In this document: in pieces, positions 48,265-56,926 of the stretch | How the letters are laid out: each line of letters starts with the position of its first letter | How positions within the stretch are numbered: position 1 is the stretch's first letter | Assembly (NCBI RefSeq): GCF_029960815.1 | Contig: NZ_JASBRE010000010.1 | Location: forward strand, 62,001 to 126,000 | Origin: Pseudomonas sp. AL03 | Lineage (GTDB): Bacteria; Pseudomonadota; Gammaproteobacteria; Pseudomonadales; Pseudomonadaceae | Direction: 5' to 3' | DNA length: 64,000 bases | Notes under the pieces: model-generated | Database searches by the model: none | What the model saw: the letters and a program-made list of their open reading frames with translations, nothing else | Told to the model about the DNA's origin: nothing | Made by a program: the position numbers and the translations under genes

Positions 48265-49578
48265 ATGAAAGTGTTGAAAGGCCAGGACATCCTGGCACTT
48301 GGTTTTATGACGTTTGCCCTGTTCGTCGGGGCTGGCAACATCATCTTCCCGCCTATCGTCGGTCTGCAGTCCGGTCCAAATGTCTGGATGGCGGCGCTGG
48401 GCTTTCTGATCACCGCGGTCGGCTTGCCAGTGATCACCGTGATCGCCCTGGCCAAGGTCGGTGGCGCCATGGATGCCTTGAGCAGCCCGATCGGTAAAGT
48501 CGCCGGTGGCCTGCTGGCGGCTGCGTGCTACCTCGCTGTCGGCCCGCTGTTCGCGACACCGCGCACCGCCTCCGTGTCGTTCGAAGTGGGCCTGGCGCCG
48601 CTGACCGGCGAGAGCCCGCTGGCGTTGTTCCTCTACAGTTCGGTGTACTTCCTACTGGTGTTCTTCATCTCGCTCTATCCGGGCCGACTGCTGGATACCG
48701 TAGGGCGTTTCCTCGCGCCGCTGAAGATCATCGCCCTGGCCGCTCTCGGCATCGCAGCGTTTGCATTGCCGGCCGGTGATGTCGGCGTAGCCACCCCGGA
48801 ATACGTGGCGGCACCGTTCTCCCAAGGCTTCATCAATGGTTACCTGACCATGGATACCCTGGGCGCACTGGTATTTGGCATTGTCATCGTCAACGCGATT
48901 CGTTCCCGTGGCGTCGAGTCGCCGGTGTTGATTACCCGTTACGCGATCATTGCCGGACTGATTGCCGGCGTGGGTCTGGCGCTGGTTTACATCAGCCTGT
49001 TCCGTCTCGGTTCGGGCAGCCATGAAGTGGCTGCGGGCGCTACCAACGGCGCGGCGGTGTTGCACGCTTACGTGCAACACACCTTCGGCTCTCTGGGCAG
49101 CGGTTTTCTGGCGGTGCTGATCTCCCTGGCCTGTCTGGTGACGGCGGTGGGTCTGACCTGCGCCTGCGCCGAATACTTCAGCCGTGTGCTGCCGCTGTCC
49201 TACAAGACACTGGTCATCATCCTGGCCGTGTTCTCGCTGCTGGTGTCCAACCTGGGCCTCACCAAGCTGATTGCGTTCTCGATCCCGGTGCTGACCGCGA
49301 TCTACCCGCCGTGCATTGCCCTGGTAGCCCTGAGCTTCTGCAAGGACTTCTGGCATGAGCAGGGCCGCATCGTCGGTCCGGTGATGCTGGTGTCGTTCAT
49401 CTTCGGCCTGATCGACGCCCTCAAGGGCGCGGGCCTGGCGGACTGGATGCCGACTCAGATGTCCCACCTGCCGCTGAGCGAGCAAGGCCTGGCCTGGCTG
49501 GTGCCGTCGGTCATGACCCTGGTCGTCGCGGTGGTCTGCGATCGTCTGCTGGGCAAGCGCGAAGAAGCACTGGCTTAA
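48265..49578 (+). CDS. brnQ: Branched-chain amino acid transporter BrnQ (BraB type)
   Basis: This 437-residue LIVCS-family carrier has about 12 membrane helices. It starts [35 protein letters not shown], the strongly conserved family opening, and [17 protein letters not shown] follows. It imports leucine, isoleucine and valine with Na+ or H+. It is monocistronic, between the suc terminator and its own terminator. Confidence 0.95.
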   Translation: MKVLKGQDILALGFMTFALFVGAGNIIFPPIVGLQSGPNVWMAALGFLITAVGLPVITVIALAKVGGAMDALSSPIGKVAGGLLAAACYLAVGPLFATPRTASVSFEVGLAPLTGESPLALFLYSSVYFLLVFFISLYPGRLLDTVGRFLAPLKIIALAALGIAAFALPAGDVGVATPEYVAAPFSQGFINGYLTMDTLGALVFGIVIVNAIRSRGVESPVLITRYAIIAGLIAGVGLALVYISLFRLGSGSHEVAAGATNGAAVLHAYVQHTFGSLGSGFLAVLISLACLVTAVGLTCACAEYFSRVLPLSYKTLVIILAVFSLLVSNLGLTKLIAFSIPVLTAIYPPCIALVALSFCKDFWHEQGRIVGPVMLVSFIFGLIDALKGAGLADWMPTQMSHLPLSEQGLAWLVPSVMTLVVAVVCDRLLGKREEALA

Positions 49579-49623
49579 TCCGCTTCATGGCCCGCCACAA
49601 GCCGGCCATGAACACACATGGAA

Positions 49624-49656
49624 ATGCCCCGTATCAATCGATACGGGGCATTTTTT
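49624..49656 (+). terminator. brnQ terminator
   Basis: A perfect 12-bp stem ATGCCCCGTATC / GATACGGGGCAT with an AATC loop is followed by six T residues. Confidence 0.92.
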
Positions 49657-49713
49657 ATGCGCGTGATGCAGTGTCTTTTTTTGTCAGCTAACGTCGAAGC
49701 ACTGCAAATCCCA

Positions 49714-49803
49714 TGTGGGAGCGAGCCTGCTCGTGATATAGGTTTTACATTCAACAGAAATGTTGGCTGATCCACCGCTTTCGCGAGCAGGCTCGCTCCC
49801 ACA
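49714..49803. repeat. REPIN with conserved spacer, second copy
   Basis: Arms TGTGGGAGCGAGCCTGCTCG... (49714-49736) and complement (49781-49803) differ at one position. The spacer ACATTCAACAGAAATGTTGGCTGA is shown in shortened form as ACATTCAACA...ATGTTGGCTGA and matches the one in the REPIN at 26774-26863. Confidence 0.9.
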
Positions 49804-49840
49804 AGTTTCGGTGTTAAGTATCTACATCACAAGGACCTGC

Positions 49841-50578
49841 ATGTCGTTCATCCACGCCAATATGATCCATATCCTCGCCGCGCTCTGGTTCGTCATCTGC
49901 TGGGGCGGCTACACCCGTTATGCGTCGTGGAAGGGCCGCGACACTGCGTGTCTGGCCAGTGTGCTGCACCTTTATCGCGAAGACTGGATGCGCCGCATGC
50001 TGTTGCGCGACAACCGCATCGCTGATGCCAGCGTGGTCGGTAACCTGGAACGCAACGCCTCATTCTTCGCCTCCAGCACACTGATTATCCTGGCCGGCAT
50101 TCTCACGGTGCTCGGCGCCTCGGAAAGGGCCGTGTCGTTGTTGGCGGATATCCCGATGGTGCAGCAGGCCTCCCAGGGGATGTCGGAGATCAAGTTGCTG
50201 TGCCTGGCGCTGGTGTTTGTCTATGCGTTCTTCACGTTCAGTTGGTGCATGCGCCAGTACAACTTTGCGGCCATTCTGATTGGCTCGGCGCCGATGGTCG
50301 GTGAGCGTCACGTTTCCGAGCAGGAGCGCAAAGCCTTTGCTGCCCGTGCGGCGCGCGTCATCTCCATGGCCGCCAACCAGTTCAACTTCGGCCTGCGCGC
50401 GTACTACTTCGGCATGACCATGCTGGCCTGGTTCGTCAGCCCCTGGTTGTTCATGTTGATGAGCGCTGGCGTCGTGTTGGTGTTGTATCGCCGGGAGTTT
50501 CATTCCGACGTTCTCGACGTGATGGTCTATACACCTACAGAGGCGCCATTGCCCGAAGCGAACAAAGAGGCCGCTTGA
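49841..50578 (+). CDS. DUF599 membrane protein
   Basis: The 245-residue protein has about five membrane helices. WGGYTRYASWKGRDTACLASVLHLYREDWMRRML and NRIADASVVGNLERNASFFASSTLIILAGIL are the conserved DUF599 regions. Its function is unknown. AAGGA precedes the ATG at 49841; a longer open frame upstream lies in the REPIN and is not used. The stop overlaps the next gene's start (TGATG). Confidence 0.88.
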   Translation: MSFIHANMIHILAALWFVICWGGYTRYASWKGRDTACLASVLHLYREDWMRRMLLRDNRIADASVVGNLERNASFFASSTLIILAGILTVLGASERAVSLLADIPMVQQASQGMSEIKLLCLALVFVYAFFTFSWCMRQYNFAAILIGSAPMVGERHVSEQERKAFAARAARVISMAANQFNFGLRAYYFGMTMLAWFVSPWLFMLMSAGVVLVLYRREFHSDVLDVMVYTPTEAPLPEANKEAA

Positions 50579-50979
50579 TGAGTATTCCATTCTGGTGTGT
50601 GTTTATCAGTGCCTTGCTGATTTTCGTGGCAAAGATTCCCGTGGCCAAAGCGATGAACGAGCAGGGCGGTTACGACAACCATCTGCCGCGTCAGCAACAG
50701 GCGCAACTGACAGGCTTTGGTGCCCGTGCGTTGGCGGCTCATCAAAACTGTTTTGAGGCGTTCATTTTGTTCGCGGTGGGGGTGTTGATGGCTCACACCA
50801 CGCAGACGGCGGGGTGGTTGATCGACTTGTTGGCAATCGTCTTCGTCATTACGCGAATCATTTATTTACTGTGCTATTGGGTTGATCTGGCCTGGCAACG
50901 GAGCTTGGTGTGGTTCGTTGGACTAGTGTGCTCGTTGTTGTTAATGATTAGTCCGACTTTTAGAACTATTTTGCTGTAA
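50578..50979 (+). CDS. MAPEG-family membrane protein
   Basis: This 133-residue protein has four membrane helices. The MAPEG-type pattern is ARALAAHQNCFEAFILFAVGVL in the middle and IVFVITRIIYLLCYWVDLAWQRSLVW near the end. Eukaryotic MAPEG members handle glutathione and eicosanoids; bacterial ones of this short type have no firm role. It is translationally coupled to the DUF599 gene and followed by a terminator. Confidence 0.85.
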   Translation: MSIPFWCVFISALLIFVAKIPVAKAMNEQGGYDNHLPRQQQAQLTGFGARALAAHQNCFEAFILFAVGVLMAHTTQTAGWLIDLLAIVFVITRIIYLLCYWVDLAWQRSLVWFVGLVCSLLLMISPTFRTILL

Positions 50980-51010
50980 TGCCTGCAGTGCAAAAAAACA
51001 GCAGGCAAAA

Positions 51011-51035
51011 GAAAACCCGCACTTGGCGGGTTTTC
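51011..51035. terminator. Bidirectional terminator
   Basis: GAAAACCCGC / GCGGGTTTTC with an ACTTG loop is followed by TTTTT and lies between the convergent MAPEG and small lipoprotein genes. Confidence 0.88.
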
Positions 51036-51056
51036 TTTTTCACGCTAAAAACTGTT

Positions 51057-51290
51057 TTAATTTTTAGGTGCTTCTTTTGCTGCCGCTGCATCCGATTCAG
51101 CCTGAGCTTTGGCGGCTTCGGCGTTTTCTTTCGCAGCGTCGTTCACTTTATCCTGAGCTTTGTTCATGTCTTGCTGAGCTTGCTCAGCATGTTGGTTGGC
51201 ATCTTGAGCTTTGTCCTCGGATTTTTTATCGCAGGCAGCGAGACCGAGGGAAGCGGTCAACATCAAGGCAATAGCTAAAGTCTTACGCAT
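51057..51290 (-). CDS. Small alanine-rich lipoprotein
   Basis: This 77-residue protein has the lipobox LAAC (Cys20), then a charged, Ala-rich stretch (EDKAQDANQHAEQAQQDMNKAQDKV and on) with heptad-like spacing. It should form a helix or coiled coil, somewhat like a Lpp/OprI-type or envelope-stress lipoprotein. AAGGAG lies about 9 bases before the ATG at 51290. The C-terminus lacks the final Lys-Arg typical of peptidoglycan-linked Lpp (it ends KEAPKN), so linkage is uncertain. Confidence 0.8.
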   Translation of the reverse strand: MRKTLAIALMLTASLGLAACDKKSEDKAQDANQHAEQAQQDMNKAQDKVNDAAKENAEAAKAQAESDAAAAKEAPKN

Positions 51291-51448
51291 GGGGTGTTTC
51301 TCCTTATGGAAAATATATCTACTGACCTTTCGAGCGTAGTCCGCAGCGTTAAGTTCCTCAATTTATACAGATATATATGATTATTCTGACGGGAACTTTT
51401 ACTAAAGCGCCAGTGCGTTGCCAGAACACTAAAAAGAGTGGGATAAAA

Positions 51449-51925
51449 ATGACCGAAAACCCCGTTTTTGAGCGCGCGACGCGATTTCTATCGGCGCTGC
51501 GACATTGTCAGGTACTTGGGCTGCGGGTTCACAGCGCCAGCAGCGAAGGGCTAACCGTCATCCTGCCGTACAGTCCTCAAATTGTTGGCAACCCGCAAAC
51601 CGGGGTGATCCATGGCGGAGCGCTGACCTCGCTGATGGACACTGCCTGTGGCATGTCGACCCTCTGCGTGCTACCCGAATTTGAGGTCTGCCCGACCCTC
51701 GATCTGCGCATCGACTACATGCACGCCGCTGAACCACACAAAGATGTCTACGGTTTTGCTCAGTGCTACCGGGTGACCACGGATGTGATCTTTGCTCGCG
51801 GTTTCGCCTATCAAGACGATCCCGAGCAACCCATCGCCCATGTGGTGGGTACCTTCATGCGCATGGGTAAAGCCATCAAAGGCACCAAAGGTTTTGGCGG
51901 CGCCATCGCCAGAGGTGAGAAATGA
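51449..51925 (+). CDS. PaaI-type hotdog thioesterase 1
   Basis: This 158-residue protein has a single hotdog domain. NPQTGVIHGGALTSLMDTACGMS is the PaaI/4HBT signature, with the HGG turn and the acidic residue (Asp) in the following helix as probable catalytic Asp. It probably hydrolyses an acyl-CoA; the substrate is unknown. The ATG at 51449 gives MTENPVFERATRFL; an earlier open extension has no binding site. It overlaps the next thioesterase gene by 4 bp. Confidence 0.88.
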   Translation: MTENPVFERATRFLSALRHCQVLGLRVHSASSEGLTVILPYSPQIVGNPQTGVIHGGALTSLMDTACGMSTLCVLPEFEVCPTLDLRIDYMHAAEPHKDVYGFAQCYRVTTDVIFARGFAYQDDPEQPIAHVVGTFMRMGKAIKGTKGFGGAIARGEK

Positions 51926-52374
51926 CCGACGCCTTCAAGGAACAACTTCAGAAGGCACATGAGCAAGGCGACTACGCCTCGCTGCTGCACCTGATTCCTT
52001 ACGCCAAACTGATCGGCGTTGAATGTTCGCGGGTGGGGGATGATCTGCTGTTTCGCTTGCCGGCCAACAAGGACAACATTGGTAACCCTTTACTGCCGGC
52101 GATTCATGGCGGCGTGATCGCCGGGTTCATGGAACTGTCCGCAGCGTTGCACCTGCTGATTTTCACCGGTTCGCCAGGCGTGCCGAAGATCATCGACTTC
52201 TCCCTCGACTACCTGCGTGCGGGGCAGTTTCGCGACACTTGGGCTCGATGCCAGGTTTGCCGTCAGGGTCGCCGGGTGGCCAACGTCGCGATTACGGCCT
52301 GGCAAAGTACCGAAGCCGAACCGATTGCCACGGCCCGCGCTCATTTCAAAATCGAAGAGCCCTTGAAATCCTGA
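51922..52374 (+). CDS. PaaI-type hotdog thioesterase 2
   Basis: This 150-residue second hotdog protein has PLLPAIHGGVIAGFMELSAALHLLIF as signature; the acidic residue here is Glu instead of the Asp in its neighbour. The two proteins are distant in sequence and overlap by ATGA. Tandem hotdog genes may give a heteromeric thioesterase, comparable to double-hotdog proteins (inference). The next gene is htpG. Confidence 0.88.
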   Translation: MTDAFKEQLQKAHEQGDYASLLHLIPYAKLIGVECSRVGDDLLFRLPANKDNIGNPLLPAIHGGVIAGFMELSAALHLLIFTGSPGVPKIIDFSLDYLRAGQFRDTWARCQVCRQGRRVANVAITAWQSTEAEPIATARAHFKIEEPLKS

Positions 52375-52455
52375 ACTCAGCCCCAAACTCTGATGACAAC
52401 CCGCCGTCGACCCTGAAGGTTGCGGCCACTGCCATCTGATTGGAGTTTGATGACC

Positions 52456-54360
52456 ATGAGTGTGGAAACTCAAAAGGAAACCCTGGGCTTCCAGACCGAG
52501 GTGAAGCAGCTGCTGCACCTCATGATCCATTCGCTGTATTCCAACAAGGAAATTTTCCTTCGCGAATTGATCTCGAACGCCTCTGACGCTGTCGACAAAT
52601 TACGTTTCGAAGCCCTGTCCAAGCCTGAATTGCTGGAAGGTGGCGCCGAGCTGAAAATCCGTGTGAGCTTCGACAAGGACGCTAAAACCGTCACCCTCGA
52701 AGACAACGGCATCGGCATGAGCCGAGAAGAGGCGATCACCCACCTGGGGACCATCGCCAAATCCGGCACTGCCGATTTCATGAAACATCTCTCCGGCGAT
52801 CAGAAAAAAGACTCGCACCTGATCGGTCAATTCGGTGTGGGTTTCTACTCTGCATTCATCGTCGCCGACAAAGTTGACGTGTTCAGCCGTCGTGCCGGCG
52901 ATGCTGCCAGCGAAGGCGTGCACTGGTCGTCCAAGGGTGAAGGCGATTTTGAGGTCGCCACTGTTGAGAAAGCCGAGCGCGGCACCCGCATCGTCCTGCA
53001 CCTGAAGTCCGGTGAAGACGAATTCGCCGATGGCTGGCGTCTGCGCAACATCATCAAGAAGTACTCCGACCACATCGCTCTGCCGATCGAGTTGCCGAAA
53101 GAAGTGGCAGCCGTCGAAGGCGAAGAGCAACCGGCCGTTGAATGGGAAACCGTCAACCGCGCCAGCGCCCTCTGGACCCGTCCGCGTACCGAGGTCAAGG
53201 ACGAGGAATACCAGGAGTTCTACAAACACGTCGCTCACGACTTCGAGAACCCGCTGAGCTGGAGCCACAACAAGGTCGAAGGCAAGCTCGAATACAGCTC
53301 GCTGCTCTACGTGCCGGCCCGTGCTCCGTTCGATCTGTACCAGCGTGAGGCGCCCAAAGGCCTGAAGCTGTATGTGCAGCGCGTGTTCGTGATGGATCAG
53401 GCCGAGTCGTTCCTGCCGCTGTACCTGCGCTTCATCAAAGGCGTGGTCGATTCCAACGACCTGTCTCTGAACGTGTCGCGGGAAATCCTGCAGAAAGACC
53501 CGATCATCGATTCCATGAAGTCGGCGCTGACCAAGCGCGTTCTCGACATGCTGGAAAAGCTGGCGAAGAACGAGCCTGAGCAATACAAAAGCTTCTGGAA
53601 AAACTTTGGCCAGGTCATGAAAGAAGGCCCGGCAGAAGACTTCGCCAACAAAGAAAAAATCGCTGGCCTGCTGCGTTTCGCATCGACCAACGGTGATGAA
53701 GGCGAGCAAGTGGTGGGTCTGGCCGAATACCTGGCTCGCGCCAAGGAAGGTCAGGACAAGATCTACTACCTGACCGGCGAAACCTACGCGCAAGTCAAAA
53801 ACAGCCCGCACCTGGAAGTCTTCCGCAAGAAAGGCATCGAAGTGCTGCTGCTGACCGACCGCATCGACGAGTGGCTGATGAGCTACCTCAGCGACTTCGA
53901 CGGCAAGAGCTTTGTCGACGTGGCTCGCGGTGACCTGGACTTGGGCAATCTGGACTCGGAAGAGGACAAGAAAGCGGCGCAAGAAGTTGCCAAGTCCAAA
54001 GAAGGTCTGGTTGAGCGTCTGAAAACTGCACTGGGCGACTCCGTTGCTGAAGTGCGGGTTTCGCACCGTCTGACCGATTCCCCGGCGATTCTGGCCATCG
54101 GTGAGCAGGACCTGGGCATGCAGATGCGTCAGATCCTGGAAGCCAGCGGTCAGAAGGTTCCGGAATCGAAGCCGATCTTCGAATTCAACCCGGCTCACCC
54201 GCTGATCGAGAAGCTCGACAATGAGCAGAGCGACGAGCGCTTCGGCGATCTGTCGCACATTCTCTTCGATCAGGCGGCCCTGGCAGCCGGTGACAGCTTG
54301 AAAGACCCGGCTGCGTACGTGCGCCGGCTCAACAAGCTGTTGGTTGAACTGTCGGTTTAA
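52456..54360 (+). CDS. htpG: Chaperone HtpG (Hsp90)
   Basis: This 634-residue Hsp90 family protein has the N-terminal ATPase domain with [31 protein letters not shown] and [17 protein letters not shown]. The middle domain includes [35 protein letters not shown], and a C-terminal dimerisation domain follows. The start is [13 protein letters not shown] at 52456; an in-frame ATG two codons earlier (52450) is closer to the GGAG and may be used instead. Confidence 0.97.
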   Translation: MSVETQKETLGFQTEVKQLLHLMIHSLYSNKEIFLRELISNASDAVDKLRFEALSKPELLEGGAELKIRVSFDKDAKTVTLEDNGIGMSREEAITHLGTIAKSGTADFMKHLSGDQKKDSHLIGQFGVGFYSAFIVADKVDVFSRRAGDAASEGVHWSSKGEGDFEVATVEKAERGTRIVLHLKSGEDEFADGWRLRNIIKKYSDHIALPIELPKEVAAVEGEEQPAVEWETVNRASALWTRPRTEVKDEEYQEFYKHVAHDFENPLSWSHNKVEGKLEYSSLLYVPARAPFDLYQREAPKGLKLYVQRVFVMDQAESFLPLYLRFIKGVVDSNDLSLNVSREILQKDPIIDSMKSALTKRVLDMLEKLAKNEPEQYKSFWKNFGQVMKEGPAEDFANKEKIAGLLRFASTNGDEGEQVVGLAEYLARAKEGQDKIYYLTGETYAQVKNSPHLEVFRKKGIEVLLLTDRIDEWLMSYLSDFDGKSFVDVARGDLDLGNLDSEEDKKAAQEVAKSKEGLVERLKTALGDSVAEVRVSHRLTDSPAILAIGEQDLGMQMRQILEASGQKVPESKPIFEFNPAHPLIEKLDNEQSDERFGDLSHILFDQAALAAGDSLKDPAAYVRRLNKLLVELSV

Positions 54361-54371
54361 CTGCGTTGTAC

Positions 54372-54398
54372 AAAAACCCGCTTCGGCGGGTTTTTTTT
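54372..54398 (+). terminator. htpG terminator
   Basis: AAAACCCGC / GCGGGTTTT with a TTCG loop and eight T residues follows just after the htpG stop. Confidence 0.92.
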
Positions 54399-54427
54399 AT
54401 TCTGGTGTCTTTTGCTGGGAGTGAGTC

Positions 54428-55156
54428 ATGAGCCAAATGACTGTTCGTTCCGTCGCTTATCAGATGGATGGCCAGTCGTATGAAGGCCGTCTCGCCTTCG
54501 ACGCTGACCATAAAGGCCCGCGCCCGGGGTTGTTAATGGCGCCGAACTGGATGGGTGTCAGCGCCGGTGCCGAGGAGATCGCCAAGTCCGTGGCGTCCAA
54601 GGGTTATGTGGTGCTGATCGCGGACCTCTACGGCCAGTCGGTCCGTCCGCAGAACGGCGACGAGGCGGGTGCAGCAATGATGCCGCTCAAGCATGACCGC
54701 CCGTTGTTGCGTAAACGCATGCAAGCGGCGTTCGATCAGTTGCAAATCCAGGACGAAGCGGCGGTCGATGCCTCGAAACTGGCAACCTTTGGTTTCTGCT
54801 TCGGCGGTTGTTGCGCCCTGGATCTGGCGCGCACCGGCGCGCCAGTGAAAGCCGCGGTGTCGTTCCACGGAACGCTGGATTCGCCGACCCCGGCTGATGC
54901 CAAAAACATCGAAGGCTCGGTGTTGGTGCTGCACGGTGCATCCGACCCATTGGTGCCGAAAGAGCAACTGCCGGCGTTTGAAGAGGAAATGAATGCGGCG
55001 GGCGTGGATTGGCAACTGCTGAACTACGGCGGTGCGGTGCATTCCTTCACCGATCCGCATGCCAATGTGCCGGGCATGATGATGTATGACGCGAAGACGG
55101 CGGAGCGTGCGTTTACGTCGATGCATAATTTGCTGGATGAAGTGTTCAAGGGCTGA
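54428..55156 (+). CDS. Dienelactone hydrolase family protein
   Basis: The protein has 242 residues and the alpha/beta hydrolase fold of the DLH family. The nucleophile is a Cys in GFCFGGCCALDLA near residue 121. The Asp lies in LHGASDPLVPKE and the His in GGAVHSFTDPHA. The substrate is unknown; no aromatic degradation genes are nearby, so a general esterase or housekeeping role is likely. It has its own start with GGGAG before the ATG. Confidence 0.92.
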   Translation: MSQMTVRSVAYQMDGQSYEGRLAFDADHKGPRPGLLMAPNWMGVSAGAEEIAKSVASKGYVVLIADLYGQSVRPQNGDEAGAAMMPLKHDRPLLRKRMQAAFDQLQIQDEAAVDASKLATFGFCFGGCCALDLARTGAPVKAAVSFHGTLDSPTPADAKNIEGSVLVLHGASDPLVPKEQLPAFEEEMNAAGVDWQLLNYGGAVHSFTDPHANVPGMMMYDAKTAERAFTSMHNLLDEVFKG

Positions 55157-55169
55157 TAGCTGCTTACGT

Positions 55170-55271
55170 GATCGTTCCCACGCTCCGCGTGGGAATGCCT
55201 CTAGGGACGCTCCGCGTCCAGTGACGCGGAGCGTCACGGGCTGCATTCCCACGCGGAGCGTGGGAACGATC
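55170..55271. repeat. 102-bp compound inverted repeat, copy 2
   Basis: Perfect 29-bp inverted ends (GATCGTTCCCACGCTCCGCG... at 55170-55198, complement at 55243-55271) enclose GGGACGCTCCGCGTC / GACGCGGAGCGTC. The ends differ from copy 1 at 17685 mainly by T to C in the palindrome centre. It lies between convergent dienelactone hydrolase and pirin genes. Confidence 0.9.
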
Positions 55272-55284
55272 AGTTAACGATCAG

Positions 55285-56172
55285 TTACAGGGGAGTCGGC
55301 TGGCTTCGATGTTTCGGCAGTTCTATCCGCTCGGTTTCCCCCGGCACCGTCGGCCAATCCCCGGCCGCCCAACGCCGACGAGCCTCATCGATCAACGCCG
55401 GATCACTCGCCACAAAATTCCAGTTGATCCGCCGTGGCCCATCCAGCGGCGCCCCACCAAACAGCACGGCATGACAGTCGCTCTCGGCGAACAGCGTCAT
55501 CTCTTCCCCGACCGGCAACACCACCAGCGAATGCGGTTCTATCAGCTCGCCCTCCAGTTGCACCTCGCCGTCCAGCACGTACAACGCCCGCTCTACATGC
55601 TCGGTAGGAATCAGCAGCGTCGTCGCCGTTTGCAGGTTCAATTCGGCATACAGCGTCGGAGAAAGCACCGGGACCGGTGATTCCAGGCAAAAGCCTGACC
55701 CGGCAATCATCCGGATCTTCACCCCAAGGTTATGGCTGACCGGCAGCGTGGCCGCCGGATGGTGACTGTAGTGTCCGGGACCGTGCTCTTTATCTTTCGG
55801 TGAGGCCAGCCAAATCTGTAAACCATGCATCGTGAAGCCCTTGTCCTTCAACGCCTCAGGCGTGCGCTCGACGTGGGCAATCGCGCTGCCTGCAGTCATC
55901 CAGCTGACATCACCGGCGTCCACCACTTGATCGGAGCCGAGGCTGTCCTTGTGCTGGATTTGCCCTTCGAACAAGTAGGTGAGGGTGGACAGACCAATGT
56001 GCGGATGCTGTCGGATGTTCATGCCTTTACCCGCCGGATAACGGGTTTGCAGCATGTGGTCAAAAAACACGAAAGGCCCGACGCTGCGGCATTTGGCTGA
56101 CGGCAGCGGGCGAAGAATCGGTTGGCCTTCGACATCTTCGGTGCGGGGGCGGATCACGAGCGCAGTGTTCAT
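55285..56172 (-). CDS. Pirin family protein
   Basis: This 295-residue bicupin starts MNTALVIRPRTEDVEGQPILRPLP. The N-terminal cupin has the metal-ligand pattern IRQHPHIGLSTLTYLFEGQIQHKD and the later MTAGSAIAHVERTP, with His and Glu as expected. Bacterial pirins act as quercetinase-like dioxygenases or as regulators of central metabolism; the role here is not known. Confidence 0.92.
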   Translation of the reverse strand: MNTALVIRPRTEDVEGQPILRPLPSAKCRSVGPFVFFDHMLQTRYPAGKGMNIRQHPHIGLSTLTYLFEGQIQHKDSLGSDQVVDAGDVSWMTAGSAIAHVERTPEALKDKGFTMHGLQIWLASPKDKEHGPGHYSHHPAATLPVSHNLGVKIRMIAGSGFCLESPVPVLSPTLYAELNLQTATTLLIPTEHVERALYVLDGEVQLEGELIEPHSLVVLPVGEEMTLFAESDCHAVLFGGAPLDGPRRINWNFVASDPALIDEARRRWAAGDWPTVPGETERIELPKHRSQPTPL

Positions 56173-56233
56173 GGTGCATTCCAGGCTAAGCGGGTGACGC
56201 GTGGAGCATAACCCGCCGGCACAGCCCTTGCCG

Positions 56234-56650
56234 CTATTGACTGAAAGCGCCTTCGGACAGATGGGTTTCGATGCTGATCTCGGTGGTGGTCATCAGCTTG
56301 TGGACCGGGCAACGGTCGGCCACGCGGTGCAGCTCATCGCGCTGGGCGTCGGTGAGCACACCCTTGAGTGTCAGTTTGACGTGCAGGGCATATTTACCCT
56401 TCTGCTCTTCGCTGTTGTCACGTTTGACTTCGACCGTGACACCGGTCAGCGGGATGTCTTTCTTCTTCGCGTACATCTTCAGGGTCACGGCCTTGCAGGC
56501 ACCCAACGCTGCGTCGAAGTAATCGTGTGGCTCGGGCGCCGAGCCTTCGCCGCCGGCGGATGTCGGTACGTCGGCAAAGAATTCGTGGTCATCGATCTGG
56601 ACGCTGTGACGAAAACCTTCGGCGGAGACGGTGTTGACGGTGACAGTCAT
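56234..56650 (-). CDS. OsmC family protein
   Basis: This 138-residue protein of the OsmC/Ohr fold has the two conserved cysteines: LGACKAVTLKMYAKKK (near 52) and VADRCPVHKLM (near 117). The family detoxifies peroxides through this pair. The ATG at 56650 is preceded by GAGG; a longer open frame is not used. It may be transcribed with the pirin gene downstream, 61 bp away. Confidence 0.9.
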   Translation of the reverse strand: MTVTVNTVSAEGFRHSVQIDDHEFFADVPTSAGGEGSAPEPHDYFDAALGACKAVTLKMYAKKKDIPLTGVTVEVKRDNSEEQKGKYALHVKLTLKGVLTDAQRDELHRVADRCPVHKLMTTTEISIETHLSEGAFSQ

Positions 56651-56926
56651 GGGAAACCTCGTAGGCAACAGGAAAAGTCATTCGATCAAAAAAGACCTTG
56701 AAGTTATAGAGCATTCCTACTGATGCAGGTTCCACTTTCTTACAGACTGAACCCGGTTGCGGCTGTGGGCTTTGTCGTTTCGGCGACACGACCGGCTGGC
56801 TGTGCAAGTTGCGGGTGGCGCCATCCCGGCCTATGGTCCAAGCGAGACTTTGCCTGTGACTGGCGCGCGATCATTCGCCGCCGGTTGCTGTCCATCCAGT
56901 GCTAATTTGCGTAGCGAGGTGACGAC
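56651..56926. other. Non-coding region upstream of OsmC and CBS genes
   Basis: These 276 bp lie between divergent genes. No credible gene is seen, and I found no strong promoter match or terminator. GAGG lies about 8 bases before the CBS ATG. Confidence 0.5.
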
